Assembly: GCA_949318235.1 (NCBI GenBank)
Contig: OX439131.1
Coordinates: 2,099,309-2,163,308, forward strand
Source: Ecdyonurus torrentis
Taxonomy: Eukaryota > Arthropoda > Insecta > Ephemeroptera > Heptageniidae
Length of the DNA: 64,000 nt
Direction of reading: 5' to 3'
The position numbers and the translations under genes are program-made. Below are positions 26,425-39,652 of the stretch, piece by piece. The notes under the pieces are model-generated. The model was given only the letters and a program-made list of their open reading frames with translations, made no database searches and was not told where the DNA came from. Position 1 is the first letter of the stretch. Every line of letters starts with the position of its first letter.

Positions 26425-27360
26425 ATAGGAGTTATCAGTTATTATCATTATTACACCTTCTTTCTCACAACGCAGTGACTTGGTCACAATTTATAGTAAA
26501 GATTTCATTGTCACTAGACATAAATATGTATTCTCATTATACATTTTTAGGAAAATTTTGATTTTTTTAAAAATATCTATTTAAAATTCCAAAAGTTAAA
26601 AATTAGGAATTATAATTTTATATACAAATGCAGAAAAAAAAAATTAAAAAAAAAAAAAAAAACGTCGTCACCGCCTTATGTTAGCAGCAGGAACTTGAAG
26701 TTTGCATGAACACCCTGGTATTTAAAATATTATTTAATGGTAAACAAACAAGATGTTAGTCATTCACGTACATTTTAGTACAATTTTTTTTTTTGTTAAT
26801 AATATAAAGCCACACACTCGTGACACGTCATTATTGACTTTGCGGTGATTTTGAAACACAAAGACAACTTGGTCTTTGCCTCAAAGTATTAAATATCTCT
26901 CAATTATAATTTACACAGACAAGAATAAACTATTTTGTCACATCAGTACAAAAAACCATTTATAACATTAATAATTATTTATATACTTGTCACCTTTTTT
27001 TATTATCATTTTTTTTTCTTTGCTTAAATTTCTAAATTATGACATAAAGGATTAAAATATATTTTTCTAATTTTTTTTCTTAGTATATATAGTAAACATA
27101 ATATGATACTTAATATGAAAAGGTTTAAATTTACATGTTAATGTATTTGAGATTGGACCTAATTGTGGTGAGATTCTGTTGTGGATGTAAGGAAGTTCCT
27201 GACCGCAGGAGGACGCGTCATATAGTAAATACACACACATAACACACGCATGACATCTCATCTACATAACCTCTTGTCTTGTTGCTTTAGAGAGAGAGAC
27301 CGACAAAAAAAAATCCTCAACGTGGTAGCATCACAACGCAAACATTGTATAATATCTCCG
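24813..27360. other. AT-rich DNA with homopolymers
   Basis: (GT)n-(GA)n lies at about 25542-25578, poly(T) at about 25990-26020, and poly(A) near 26646. 25703-25805 resembles 20650-20760. No gene. Confidence 0.5.
26377..26418. repeat. poly(T), about 42 bp
   Basis: Long T run. The minus-strand frame through it reads poly-Lys and is not a gene. Confidence 0.95.
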
Positions 27361-28916
27361 TGCCTGCCTGCCTGCATGCCTGACTGGCTGGCTGGCTGGC
27401 TGTATGATTCATAATTTGTGATAAATTTATTAACAAAACAGATTGCATCATAATATAAGAAGAAAAATTTTAGTCATCACACGCACACACACACACACAC
27501 ACACTTATCTAATAATATACAAATCAATTAGTATTGTTTATTTAATTTTATAATTAATATACGTTAAGTTTACGTTAATGTTTTCTTGGTTGTGATGTGT
27601 AATCAATTTTTAACTACGCGGGAAAATAAAAGAAAACTTCATTATAATTTTGTAGATTTTCTATTTCGGGACCATAATATATTATAAACGATTTTAAAGG
27701 GAAATAAAATAATACAGAACTAGACTAGAAGTTCAATAAATGTATTTTTAAATATTTTAAGCTTCTAAAAAAATACAGAACAGAACTTGCGGCAAAAAAA
27801 AAAAAAAAAAAAGTAATATTTTGCTTTACATGAAAGAAAGTTGCAGTAATAATTAAAAATAAAATTGAAGATAATGTAAGGAACCAATTGTGATATTCGT
27901 TCGTCATTTGGGAAACTTTTTTTTTTTCGGGTGTTTTGATCATGATAAATATCATGGTTTTGATGGAGGGAAATAAGGGTACAAAAATTTTACATCTTAA
28001 ATATTTCCGAAAATATTGGGTAAATGCTTTCACTGATTTAATCTTGCGCTGCGACGCCATATGTGTGGGCAAAATATTAAACAGCTCTTCCCCCTTTGCA
28101 AAAAAAAAAAAAAAAAAAAAAAAATCATAAACATTATTTGTTTTTTATAGGTTAAAAAAGTTATTATTTAAACAAACAGATTTTTTTTTAATATATTAAT
28201 TTTACAAAAAAAAATGACGTTCATCCTTCATGCTGGAATAATAGTTACGTGTACTCAAACATGATGTACTCAAAGTCTCTGTATATAGATGTACTGTATA
28301 CTAGCAAGTACGTCACGAACTAAGAACATAATTTCGTGACGCCACCGACATTTCATCTCTTTGTTGGTAATTAGAAATTATAATCTTTCAGTCTAAACGT
28401 TTCTTTAGTATAAGTTTACTTTATTATCTTTTAAATCTCGATAATTTTAAAATCATTTTCCAAGCAGTGCATTTAAAGAAGTCATGCACATAATTTAATT
28501 TTATTACAAACCATGGTACTTAAATATTTTCTCATTTTCCTAAAGTCTTTAAAATTACACATTCAAGTAAAACATTAAACGATTTTATCGGATAATTAAT
28601 AAAATCTTATCTACAAATTATCTTCTTGTTACTTGAATTAAATTTTAATTAAAAAAAAAAAAAGAATAAACTTAAAGTCTGCGTGAATATCAAACATAAT
28701 TTAAATGTAAATGTAGAAGAAAAAAAATCTCTAACTTTTACATTTTTATGATTAACTTCTATTTTATTTCAAAAGCTTTTGTTCTTATAATATCTTGACA
28801 TGTTTTATGAAATCAATTTAAGAACTGAAACCTTACAAAATATTTTCATTAAAAAATTATTATGAAAGAAAGAAAATAATTAATAGTGAGTTAACATTTT
28901 TTTTTCCAATAATTAT
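27361..28916. other. AT-rich DNA
   Basis: A GCCT/GGCT quartet-repeat run lies at 27361-27402, (CA)n at about 27482-27505, and poly(A) near 28100-28124. The 115-codon minus-strand frame at 27725-28072 includes a poly-Phe stretch from a poly(A) run and has no motif. Confidence 0.5.
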
Positions 28917-29085
28917 TTGTTGCATTACTTGACGTTATGTGAGCATAGCAGGGCTTGGGTTCGATCCTGTTCTTTTCTCTCTCCCTTGTTTCACTGCCTA
29001 CCGCAGTGCGGAGTGGGGACTGAATACTTCGCGAGCCACTCAACTGTTCGTCTTCAAAACTTTGCACAAAAAAACTTAGAAAATA
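28917..29085 (+). other. possible SINE remnant with tRNA-like B box
   Basis: GGGTTCGATCC (about 28959-28969) matches the RNA polymerase III B box. The following 120 bp is GC-richer, with CCGCAGTGCGG able to fold. No acceptor stem or convincing A box precedes it, so it is not a tRNA gene. A decayed tRNA-derived SINE is the best guess. Confidence 0.25.
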
Positions 29086-29314
29086 ACCTTTTCAAAAACA
29101 CCACTTAAAATACTGCCTTATAATGCAGTTTTTTTTATAGGCACCTTATATAGAATGATCGGTGGGGGGGGGGGGGGTGTCATGAAGAAGCTTCAATGTA
29201 CATGAGTGCCGGCGTTGTATCATACAAGTGGACAAATTTTAGGCAAGGAGAGAGAAAAAGGACAACTTTTCTATAGCTTTTAAATATACGTTAATAAAAT
29301 GTTTATCAAAATAA

Positions 29315-29651
29315 GGCGGGAAATCAGCTACTGCAAGATTTTACTAAAAAGTTGTGAAAAAAAAAAAAAAGAAAAAAAAACACTAAAATCTTGCGCAGGG
29401 ATACAATAGGTATAATTAAAAATATTAAATATTTGGCGGGTCACCATGCTAGATATTAAATTATGATTGTTTGAAGTTTTAGTCCTATAAGAGCCCATGT
29501 TAATTTCAATCATTATTTTTTCTCTTATCCGATGGTCATGGGATCTCAAAATTTTAGCATATCGGTAGCTGTTACTTTTAAATTTATAATGACATTTTCA
29601 TTCAAAGCTTCCTTTTTAGATTTTAAGATACAAGCCATCGAAATACAAACC
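29315..29651 (-). mobile_element. TTAA-flanked short element, family C, copy 2 (inverted)
   Basis: A 337-bp inverted copy of 5982-6321. TTAA is intact at 29652-29655, and the other flank reads ATAA. It begins GGCGGGAAATCAGCTACTGC on the plus strand. Short open frames crossing it have no support as genes. Confidence 0.76.
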
Positions 29652-30120
29652 TTAAGAAATATATGAATATTAAAAGATGAAAGAGAAAAAGAAAAATTTA
29701 TTAGAATTAAATCAAAGAAGCCATATAAGATTCCTGTACGGGGTAAACAAATAAAAATAAATACATAATAATCATGCAATCGCGTCTAAAATTACAGTTT
29801 TTTATTACAACATAACTTTTCAATATAAAGAGATCTATCTCTATTTAAAAGCATAACGAATTAGAGTATATTTCTTTATGGTATTTGAAAATAGCAACAT
29901 TTTTGTTATTTTCCTAAATGTATAGCATAAATAAAGTTGTTGTTTTTTGCAGTTTATGTGTGTATATAGCATATATACATACATATAAATCATATAAATA
30001 AAATACATTTTTAAAATATCAGCCTATTTTTTATTTGAAAAATTTAGGTATAATTGTTGTTTTTTTTCTGTTTACGGACAATAATAAATACGTAATAAAA
30101 AAATACTGCATTTATATAGC

Positions 30121-30250
30121 AAAATAATGTTTGGAATGTTGAATAATAATCATCCTATTCAGCATAATTATTTATTCCTAAATAGAAACATTTATGTCAA
30201 GTGAGATAAATGCAGGATAAATTAAGTAGTTTATTTTATCCATGTTGTGA
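30121..30250 (+). repeat. dispersed repeat, diverged copy
   Basis: It carries GCATAATTATTTATTCC, AAATGCAGGATAAATTAAGT and TAGTTTATTTTA in the same order as the 33.3-kb copy; the palindrome is broken. Confidence 0.45.
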
Positions 30251-31257
30251 GCCATGTTAAAAAAGTTATCCATGTTAAAAAGTTCTTGTTGAAAATAATG
30301 ATTGCGTAACATAATTTAAGTAACATTATTTTACAAAATAATCATAATAATGTATTACTATAACTTTTGTATTAATTTTGATATAATATAGAGCCCTGCA
30401 GCATGCAGCTTTTATATACAATAAGCCATGGATAATGTATTTTATTTTAATATTATTTATTTTGATGTTATATAAAATAAAACCAATTAAAAAGGAATTT
30501 ACTTCAAAAGTATTTTAATTTTCATATAAACATAATATTCATTATTAATATAATAAAAATATAGTAATTTATTTTATAATTACATTATTTAAATAATAAT
30601 AATAATAAATTAATGCATAAATTCATTATAAACATTAAATGAAAAAAAAAAAATAAAAATTTAAAAATATATTATATTTATCATTGAAATATAAAGTAGA
30701 ACATTTTCAGAACAATATTTTTTTAAAAATATGTGTGAAAAATTATTTTTTAACTAAATAATGCAAGCGTTAATCACCTAAGCTTTTAAAATCGTAATGA
30801 AAAACATAGCTGTCATTAATATTTAAATGTTAACGTCTTTGGTTTTGATATAACAGTTAAAAACGTTTTTATTTAAAATAATTTACTATTACTATATACA
30901 AAACATAAAATGCAATAATTTACGTGCTAGACTAAAACGTTACTTGCTTTTTATTTGTAAAACCAACCTTCTTACCACAAAATTTAAATAAGCATTTTTT
31001 TTTTTTTTTTTTTTTTTTTTGACGTGTGTTAATGTTCTTTATAGAACTAAATTTACGTTTGCAAAAATCTTGTACTTCTCTCATTTTATGTTCTAGTGGA
31101 ATTTTAAATCTTCTTTTTTCCTTTCTATTACGTATAATGTACAGATACTAGCATTAAAATCTTTATCATATTGTCTCGTGGATAGTTACAAACCTCGTGT
31201 ACCTTTGGTTGATGGCGTTAACCAGTTACAGTCAGAATGTTATTCATAGTTGGTGTG

Positions 31258-31474
31258 GAGTATAGGGACCCACATTATATATAATATAGGGCCCACATAG
31301 TAAAGGAGCCCACATTATATATACTATAGGGCCCACATAGTATAGGGGCCCACATTATATATACTATAGGGCCCACATAGTATAGGGCCCCACATTATAT
31401 ATACTATAGGGCCCACATAGTATAGGGGCCCACGTTATATATACTATAGGGCCCACATAGTATAGGGGCCTACA
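31258..31474. repeat. 40-bp GGGCCC-bearing minisatellite
   Basis: Five units with CACATTATAT at 31271, 31311, 31351, 31391 and (as CACGTTATAT) 31431, a strict 40-bp period. Each unit contains two related halves, TATAGGGCCCACATAG and TATAGGGGCCCACATT, so it probably arose from a 20-bp ancestor. The palindrome GGGCCC stands out in this AT-rich setting. Confidence 0.92.
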
Positions 31475-31738
31475 TTTCCTCCTAGCATTGTGGTGTCAAA
31501 TTTTGTTCTTTAATAAACAACCAACTAAATCTAGTTTTTTATTCTTATAATTAAAATATTCTAGACACAATTTCACGTGTTGTTCAACACCAATTTTGTT
31601 TTCACAGGTAACTCATATACGTTATAAAATAACTTATAGTGTAAGCTTCCATAATATACGCTAATACGCGCTTGAGGCATATTTCAGCGATCGGAAACGG
31701 TTCTTGAGACCGCCAAAAAACGGGTTTCTAAAAAAACT

Positions 31739-31804
31739 GCTTCCAAGAAAAGTTTCAGAGGAACGGTTTTAAAGATCCGCTTGGAAGCATGGTTCTAAAG
31801 AACC
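31739..31804. other. two adjacent hairpins
   Basis: GCTTCCAAG (31739-31747) pairs with CTTGGAAGC (31780-31788). Just beyond, GGTTC-TAAA-GAACC (31791-31804) forms a second hairpin. The surrounding 31650-31860 is richer in G+C than its neighbours and repeats the word GGTTC several times. No gene is recognised. Confidence 0.6.
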
Positions 31805-33239
31805 ACACAAAATGTAGGCATGGTTCCGTTCCCAGGTATATTTCCAAAGGAGAGATGCGTCATTAAGATTTTTACGATATAAATTGTATAATTGTGAATT
31901 TTGTATACATTTTTCTAAAATTCAGTAAGTCTCAATATTTTATACAATTCAATTTGTAGCAAATAATTTTTGATATTCTTTTAGTAAAATAAAATCAATA
32001 CACCATGACACCATGTCATTTGCTGTCAAATGTTTGGAAATGTCTCGTTATTTGTATAAATATATGTAAACCCCATACGTTCTTTCGTAAACAGTAATTT
32101 TGTCATTCATACAACATAAGTACTATGCAGTACAGCGTAATTATTATTCAATATTGTAACATAAACTGTGTTGTTGTAAATTAATTATGCTTAAATCATA
32201 ATTAATTATTAATTTTATGTGATAATAATAAATTTCAATTCATATAATTTCTTATTATTTTGTCTACACACATAGCTTAGCAATAAAATTGTTACATACA
32301 TGATTTTATGTATAAAATATAAATAACAGACAGGAAAAAAGTTTTCTGTATTGTATTATTATTTATTCATACACGGGCTTGTTATAATCTTCCACTTGCG
32401 AACCGCAACACAAATTTGCTTTACGTTCTTTTATATAAAACTTTACGAAACTCTTTTATATTTTTGTGTATATTTATAAAATAATATTATAAGAAGCACA
32501 AAATGTTAGCCCAAGAGTTATTATTACGTATAGTTAACATTGCTATATTTTATTGTCTTTAACACAATTTTACTCTCTGGAAATACAAAAACCACAGAAG
32601 CAGTCACGAGAAAATTTTGAATGATGTTTAATTTTATTATAAAAATATTATTGGACTTTATCCAAATTCACTTCTGTAGTATGTTCTGATGAAAGCAAAA
32701 TTGATTATGCCTGTATTAACTTACAAGACGCAATAAAATTGAAAATAATAATAGTAAGACAATTTTGTATTCTATTTTTTTTTTAATTAATTCAAAAATG
32801 ACTGAAACTATGAAAAAAAATCTATTATTTGAAATTATTGAAAAACTACAACATATAAGTTGTTATTTTTATATAACATAAATTATTATGCAGCTCAACA
32901 ACATAACTGTTACATTATAAGCAGGCTGATTATGTTTTAATTTTCACGTTTAATAATTATTAATTATGTTGTTATCACTTTCAAAAATAAATACGTAATA
33001 ATTAAATTAGCTCACTTTCAACTACTTTTATTCATTATTATAGCATAATTTTTGCTATAAATGATCGTTTGTATTAAAAAACATAGACAAAAAAAATTTA
33101 AAAATAAATCTAAAGAGCAAGGTCTGGCCCACACGTACACCTAATCCCAGTAAAAAAATAATCACAAATTAAAAAGATTGAACACACATAATGAACTTTA
33201 CGGAAAAAAACAAAGTTAAGAATTATAAAGCAATATAAT

Positions 33240-33395
33240 AGTTTATGTTCGAAATAGTTAGATAATGTTATATAGTATTAGCATAAACATTATGTTGTAT
33301 GCCATAATTATTTAAGCCATTCCTATTTAGCAACATTAATACTATATTGACATAAATGCAGCATAAATTACGTAATTTATTTTACCCCGTGAAGA
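33240..33395 (+). repeat. dispersed repeat with 18-bp palindrome, copy
   Basis: It contains CCATAATTATTTAAGCCATT followed about 40 bp later by AATGCAGC and the perfect palindrome ATAAATTACGTAATTTAT (33363-33380). The same order of blocks occurs at 43300-43420 and, more diverged, at 30121-30250 and 63590-63745, all in the same orientation. The class is unknown; no terminal repeats were recognised. Confidence 0.6.
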
Positions 33396-33947
33396 ATAAA
33401 AATTTCTGACAATATATACTAAAATAATTATTGTACATTTTTATCTGTGTATTATAAGAATAATAAATTACAGTTTCAAAAATCTATAGCAATATTTTAT
33501 ATGTATTATTTATATACTATACGACGTAATGGTTACTATCATACTGAAATGCTAATTTAAAACATTTATAGTTTAGAATAGGATAAGTACAAAAACTTTA
33601 ACATAAAAACCTCCACTACTGTATAAACTTATTAGTATGCAGCTTATAGAAAAGCAATAATATGAAGCAAGCATCAAACAACATTCAATACTTTTAGAGA
33701 TAGAAAAACAACCGAGTGATTGCCCATGACCGTACAAATGTTACAGATCATCTATCTTTCTTTTTATCTCGGACATGTCTTAGAGTATGTATGTACTGTA
33801 CTGTATTGTATGTAATGTACGATCATTGCGATTCAAGTCATACGCTCTTGTAATACTTGCAACTTCAATAAAATAAAACATTCGTAATAGAGCGAGCAAT
33901 TATATTGGACCTGGAATAAATTTTAAATTGCGTGCTGAATTTTCTAA

Positions 33948-33948
<1 letters not shown>

Positions 33949-34006
<58 letters not shown>
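33949..34006. repeat. poly(A), 58 bp
   Basis: The longest homopolymer here. No retroelement 3' end is recognisable next to it. Confidence 0.95.
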
Positions 34007-34008
<2 letters not shown>

Positions 34009-34150
34009 GGTAAACACAAATGTGTCTTTTAAAATCGTCTTAAATTGCCTCAAATTGTAGTGGAGAACATTAAGAAAAGCTGTTGTATCTTTAATAAAAA
34101 ATTTCTTTCATTTTTAGAGTTATTAAAATTACCTCTGTCAGTAATGTTAA

Positions 34151-34486
34151 AAGGCATAGACCATAAGAAAGCATAAACATTTATATAAAAAGCTTAGTGA
34201 TGGGGCTAACATAAATGACATTAAGCCCAACCGTAGCGCCGTGGCAGTGATCAGAAAATTTAAATTTATGTAACCTGTATAACATTTGTATACTAATTTT
34301 TGCTTGTGTCTGATGTCAGAAACCGGAATTATTACGCAAATATAGCATACTTTACAGTATTTTCATACGCTCTCTTGTAGGGCCTTATTATTTACATTGT
34401 GGTAAAAATTGGCATCAGCTTTGGAAATCTCATTTTGTGTTTATAATCATTAAAAAACAAATATTTTTTTTATGTGGTATATGGCT
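34151..34486 (+). mobile_element. TTAA-flanked MITE, family A, copy 2
   Basis: A 336-bp copy beginning AAGGCATAGACCATAAGAAA and ending with the inverted counterpart GTGGTATATGGCTTTAA. TTAA lies at 34147-34150 and 34487-34490. The internal sequence, including the segment around TACGCTCTCTTGTAGGG, aligns with copies 1 and 3. More diverged than the other two. Confidence 0.82.
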
Positions 34487-34490
34487 TTAA

Positions 34491-35273
34491 ACTATGATTT
34501 CTAAAATAAAAAAATTAATAAGGACTACAAACAAGTCAAATTCATTCAGCATTTTTTTTATTTTTTTAAATATTCATTACATCGCATTCAAAACTTTAAT
34601 GTTAAAACCTTTAATTCCAAAGTAAATAATGGCTAAAGATTGTATAAAATGACATCATCTAAGAGAATTTAATTTTAATTATAAAGTATAAAAAAAATGA
34701 CATGTTTTTTTATATCTTATTTGATTAATAACTCACTTAAAACCCTTACTTTTCAATTAACTGTGGTCAACTCAGTGTAGACCTTTGTAATTTTCGATTA
34801 GTTTCTGCTTTTGTGAACAATTTAATTGTTCTCTATAATATACTTCTTCTCTCAAAGATTTTTGGTGTTATACTACGGTCAACCAAAAATATCTAAAGGC
34901 ATATTTTATATATAAATGTGGGTGAGTAATGAAAATTAATATTAGTTGAAGGTGTTAGCCTTAACTTAAAACAAGTTATTAATAAAGTTTATGTAGAATA
35001 AAGTCAGGTGCAAAATTGAGGTATGGAGGGAGGAGGAGAAATACGTTGGAATGATAATAAATTATATCTAAATTTTATAGTGTAGAAATGTAGGAATTTA
35101 GTTTACTGTTTCAATATGATAAAATTTATTATTATACATTACGTTTATTATTAATTAAAAATTGATTTTGAAATGTAGAATTTTGCTTTCAAATTGTTTA
35201 AAGGTTTTGATATAGTTTTATGTGAAGAAGAAATATATATATATAAACGTGTGTAGTGAGAGATGAGAGAGAT

Positions 35274-35280
<7 letters not shown>
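34491..35280. other. AT-rich non-coding DNA
   Basis: No gene or notable repeat. Confidence 0.5.
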
Positions 35281-35324
<44 letters not shown>

Positions 35325-35380
35325 AAGCCCTGAGGAATTGAACGCCAAGACAAGTGGCATTTATTTCCGATCTTTCAACG

Positions 35381-35417
<37 letters not shown>
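35281..35417. repeat. (AG)n and (CT)n arrays in inverted pair
   Basis: 41 bp of AG (35281-35321) and 34 bp of CT (35384-35417), 62 bp apart. The arms are complementary and could fold on one strand. Confidence 0.93.
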
Positions 35418-35424
<7 letters not shown>

Positions 35425-35593
35425 TTCTATCCAACCCTATAAACACCCCACACCATCCCCACCCACCCTTTGCCTTAACAGTATCAAGGGGCACACCAAT
35501 CGTGTAGTATATACGAATAAAACAAGTTGAATTGGAAAGAAGGGAAACCTTTTATGGGCAATACGACGTTGACTGATTGTGCTTACATTTTGT

Positions 35594-35594
<1 letters not shown>

Positions 35595-35660
<66 letters not shown>
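35595..35660. repeat. (CT)n, 66 bp
   Basis: Perfect CT array. Confidence 0.97.
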
Positions 35661-35665
<5 letters not shown>

Positions 35666-36112
35666 CATGATTCTACCCAGCTTGACCCTTCAACACATAT
35701 GACTGAATAAATAAATCATAACATCTCCATAGTTTGTGTATCTAATATCAATATTACAGGTTTTTATACGCATATATATATATATATACATCTCAATCAT
35801 CTAAATTTTTCATTTCCGATCAAAGAAATAAATTTAATTTTGATAATAGAAATTTATAGTAACACGCAAACTAAAAGTAAACTTCAATTTTACTTTATTT
35901 TTCCATTAATATTTAATAAAATAGTTATTACAAATAATATAAGATATTTTATATTATATTAAGTTATTAAGATAAATAATAAATGTTTTTTAGATTTTGA
36001 CCTATTTACTTTATTATTATATTTAAGAAAAGTTTCATTTTATCTTTTTTGATACTGTGTTGGTCTCAAATAATCAATAAAACAACAACAAACAACTTTC
36101 TCTCTTTAATTT

Positions 36113-36322
36113 GTGGCTCGTGCGTTCCTGTGGTTTGTTTCGGATATCAAAGACGACAGATTCATGGGGGAAGGAATTCACCCTCCACCCCCTGGTTGTT
36201 TGCCTGCCAAGTGGTGCGTCCTAAGTAAAGAGGGGAAGAGAGCATTTTGTCACGATACTGGCTTCAAAATTTACTTGTTCTCTCAAATTTTACAACAACT
36301 AACTAACAAGAAGTTATTTTAA
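36113..36322 (+). other. GC-richer patch with 69-codon frame, doubtful
   Basis: A non-ATG-initiated frame crosses a GC-richer patch and contains PPPPGCLPAKW. There is no clear splice signal and no recognisable domain. Most likely non-coding. Confidence 0.15.
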
Positions 36323-36470
36323 GACCAACATTGTTGTATACAAAGAGATTTACTGCTGCACCAAATATTATTGTATTAAAAAATTTCACTTATTTGACCT
36401 ATAATTTATTTATACCCCTGAATACTGAGGGATATTTTGATCGACAGTAGCTCTTACATAGGTCGTACAA

Positions 36471-36680
36471 TAGAGCTTATCGGTATAGTGGGTGGGTAAA
36501 GCTAAAGGTACCCTAAATTAACACTACGCTTATGGGGAGAAACGTGCTTTAATTTGTTGTTTTTTTTGGGAAAACTATTTCACAGATTACGGAGATATTT
36601 AAATGAGGAATACCATACCTACTTTTACGTGTTTTAAGACATAAAACTATTTTGGGAATTGTTGAAACCTATAACCTCTA
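36471..36680 (+). mobile_element. MITE, family B, copy
   Basis: A 210-bp copy starting TAGAGCTTATCGGTATAGTG and ending CCTATAACCTCTA. Interior blocks CTAAAGGTACCCTAAATTAA and TACGCTTATGGGGAGAAACG align with the copies at 48.1 and 54.6 kb. Confidence 0.78.
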
Positions 36681-37575
36681 TTCTGTTTAAATAGATCACC
36701 TATTTTCATTGTTGCAACAATTAAAATAGGTTGTTTAATATACATAATGAGAAACGTTCACTGTGACAGCTACTTTATGATTACCCCCCCCCCCCCTCTC
36801 TAAATTTTTAATTTGTTTAGTATACGTGTAAAATTACACTGTGATTCAAATAAAATTTGGTATTTTTTTTATACAAATACTTCAAGCTGAGAAAAACGTG
36901 AGTGCATTTGGTGAGAGGAAAACAAAACATGTTACCCGAGTTTAAAGAAATCAATTAAGAAAGAAATATGAATATCTGTTTATTTTTATTAAAACTATCA
37001 ATTAAATTCAATAAAATTTAAAACTTTTTTTTTTAATGATTTACTTTTGTTATTCTACATTTTATTTGTGTAATTTAACATCATTTTTTGCACTATAATT
37101 TTAAATTTTATTACAAATAATATACAATTAAAAAATAACTGAAAAGTATTGAGTACTCGTAGAAACACGTAAACTTGATTTACTTTCTTGTTAACCTATA
37201 TAATTATTTCTCTTCCGTGACTTGAAAATCTTCATTTTATTAAACTTTGCACATAAACAAAACTTCATTATTAATTAATCTTAACATCAATTTATATAAA
37301 CCTACATACCATACGTATTTCAATAATAATGATAAAAAGTATTTCTCATTAATTTAACCAAATTTAAAATTATTTGTCTAATTATGCTTGTCAATTTTAA
37401 TGACGCGCGACTTCGATGTTAAACATAGATTGTATTGAACACTAATGATATTTTATTGATCACATCTAAAACGATTGACAAATCTTATATACAGAGAGAA
37501 ATACCAATTTAAATTATCCAACTTGATATTAATCCTATCAATTTGGCGAAACGCCTATAAACTTTTCCTAAACTT

Positions 37576-37616
<41 letters not shown>

Positions 37617-38042
37617 TATTAAGATTTTAATCTCTTAAAAGTTTTTTTTTTTTTTTTTTTCCATTCAATACTTATATACATTTTTGTTTTAAACGTATAA
37701 CGGGTGACATTTTATTTAAAGGTATTAAATTTGTTTTAAAAATACTATAATGTATTAAAATAATAAATATAAATGGATTAGGAAGCACTCTTGTTATATG
37801 TGTACTTTATTATAATGAAAGAAAGAGGTATATATATAAAGTTAGAAAACTATATATATAAGAGGGAGAGAATATTTATATAGAATATTTTAGTTTGACG
37901 TTAATGCGTGTTACAAAACAGTTTAGTGAGTGTGAGAGAGTGAACGAGCGTGACTCGTGATACCGCAGTGAGAAGTCCAAAGTGTTTCTTTAAAACGACG
38001 ATTGCTCCTTGTTGGCTTTATTTCTTTTTTTGTTATGTTATA

Positions 38043-38246
<204 letters not shown>

Positions 38247-38250
<4 letters not shown>

Positions 38251-39022
38251 GATACTATACTGCAGATGACACTAAATCTTATACAATGTATAATCATGAC
38301 TTTAATATGCAAAGTGTCAAAAAGTTCATTTCATTTTATTATTATTTTAAAAAAATATATATTATTTTATTGAAAGCTATAAAATTTATATTAGTTTAAT
38401 AAATGGGTTATTTCTTTGGTGGTAACAGATATAATTTTATATTTCTTTATACGTGCTTTACTTTAGCTATAGTAGAATCATTATGATTTATTTCTAACAA
38501 TGGTTATTATTGGTACTTCTATCATTGTTGTTGAAGAAAGAAAAGAGAGAAAAAAATTAAATAGATTTTTTTTTTAATTTATCAAAACTTTTTTAATTAG
38601 TTTTTAAATTAATTCAGACAACGATGAATTCCATATGCACATTTTTAATTCTATATAAAGTGATTTGTACTTTGTCAAGTTTTTTTTTTCTCACCTTCGT
38701 TCAGTTTAGACGAAAATAGTACGTTATTTGAGTATTTATATATAAATTTGAAGTCCTTATTTTTAAATTAATACACAGTAAAGTAATCTTATTAGAATCT
38801 TCAAGCTGTATAATATTTTAACTTTTATCAAATTAGATTTTAGTTCTAAGATTTTATACAAATAATAAAAAAATAAAAAAAAAAGGAGAAAGCAAAAAAG
38901 AAGCAATTCAGATTGTAAAGAAAAGTATACGATTTAATAACATTAAGGATAATAAACACATACTATGAACATTTCTTTTTATCTTGTATTTTAAACTTTT
39001 AGTAATTCTCTGAATCTTTTCA

Positions 39023-39085
<63 letters not shown>

Positions 39086-39249
39086 TACACACTCACTCTA
39101 TTATATAATAATTTAACATATAAACGCATCATGTTTAAAAACTACCATAGTATGTACGAAAATGTTTCTATTATAATAAAATGTAGATGCTTATCACTTA
39201 CGTGTACAGTATGTATACGATACATAATCTGAGACAGTAGACATCAAAC

Positions 39250-39286
<37 letters not shown>

Positions 39287-39621
39287 CGTCACATCGTGAT
39301 AGTATAGCTCTTCAAAAAGTATAATATTGTGGCTTTGTATATAACTATAATACCTTGTGTTTTATTGTACTGTACACCAAATATCTCTCTTCTGGTTTTA
39401 CTCAATGTGTACTACTGTACACCCACTGGGCTTAGAAAATATTTCTTTTGTTCTATATATATGTTAGAGATGAGAATAATATCAAGCTTAAAATACAGTC
39501 GTCTCTCACTTTGAATATTATCTATATAGTCTTTTCATGTTTAGCTCTTAGAAATATTATGCTTTATGTTCATCTACGTAGGCCGTAGCATTAATTTTTC
39601 AAATGCATGCAAATAAATTGC

Positions 39622-39652
<31 letters not shown>

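Noticed and set aside
28917..29000. A tRNA gene at the B-box match
   Set aside because: No acceptor stem, D arm or anticodon arm can be placed upstream; the preceding sequence is T-rich.
33949..34006. Poly(A) as the tail of a LINE or SINE insertion
   Set aside because: No retroelement sequence or target duplication can be seen next to it, and similar homopolymers occur all over the window.
36113..36322. 69-codon frame as a gene
   Set aside because: No ATG start, no splice signals of quality and no domain. Kept only as a low-confidence GC-richer patch.
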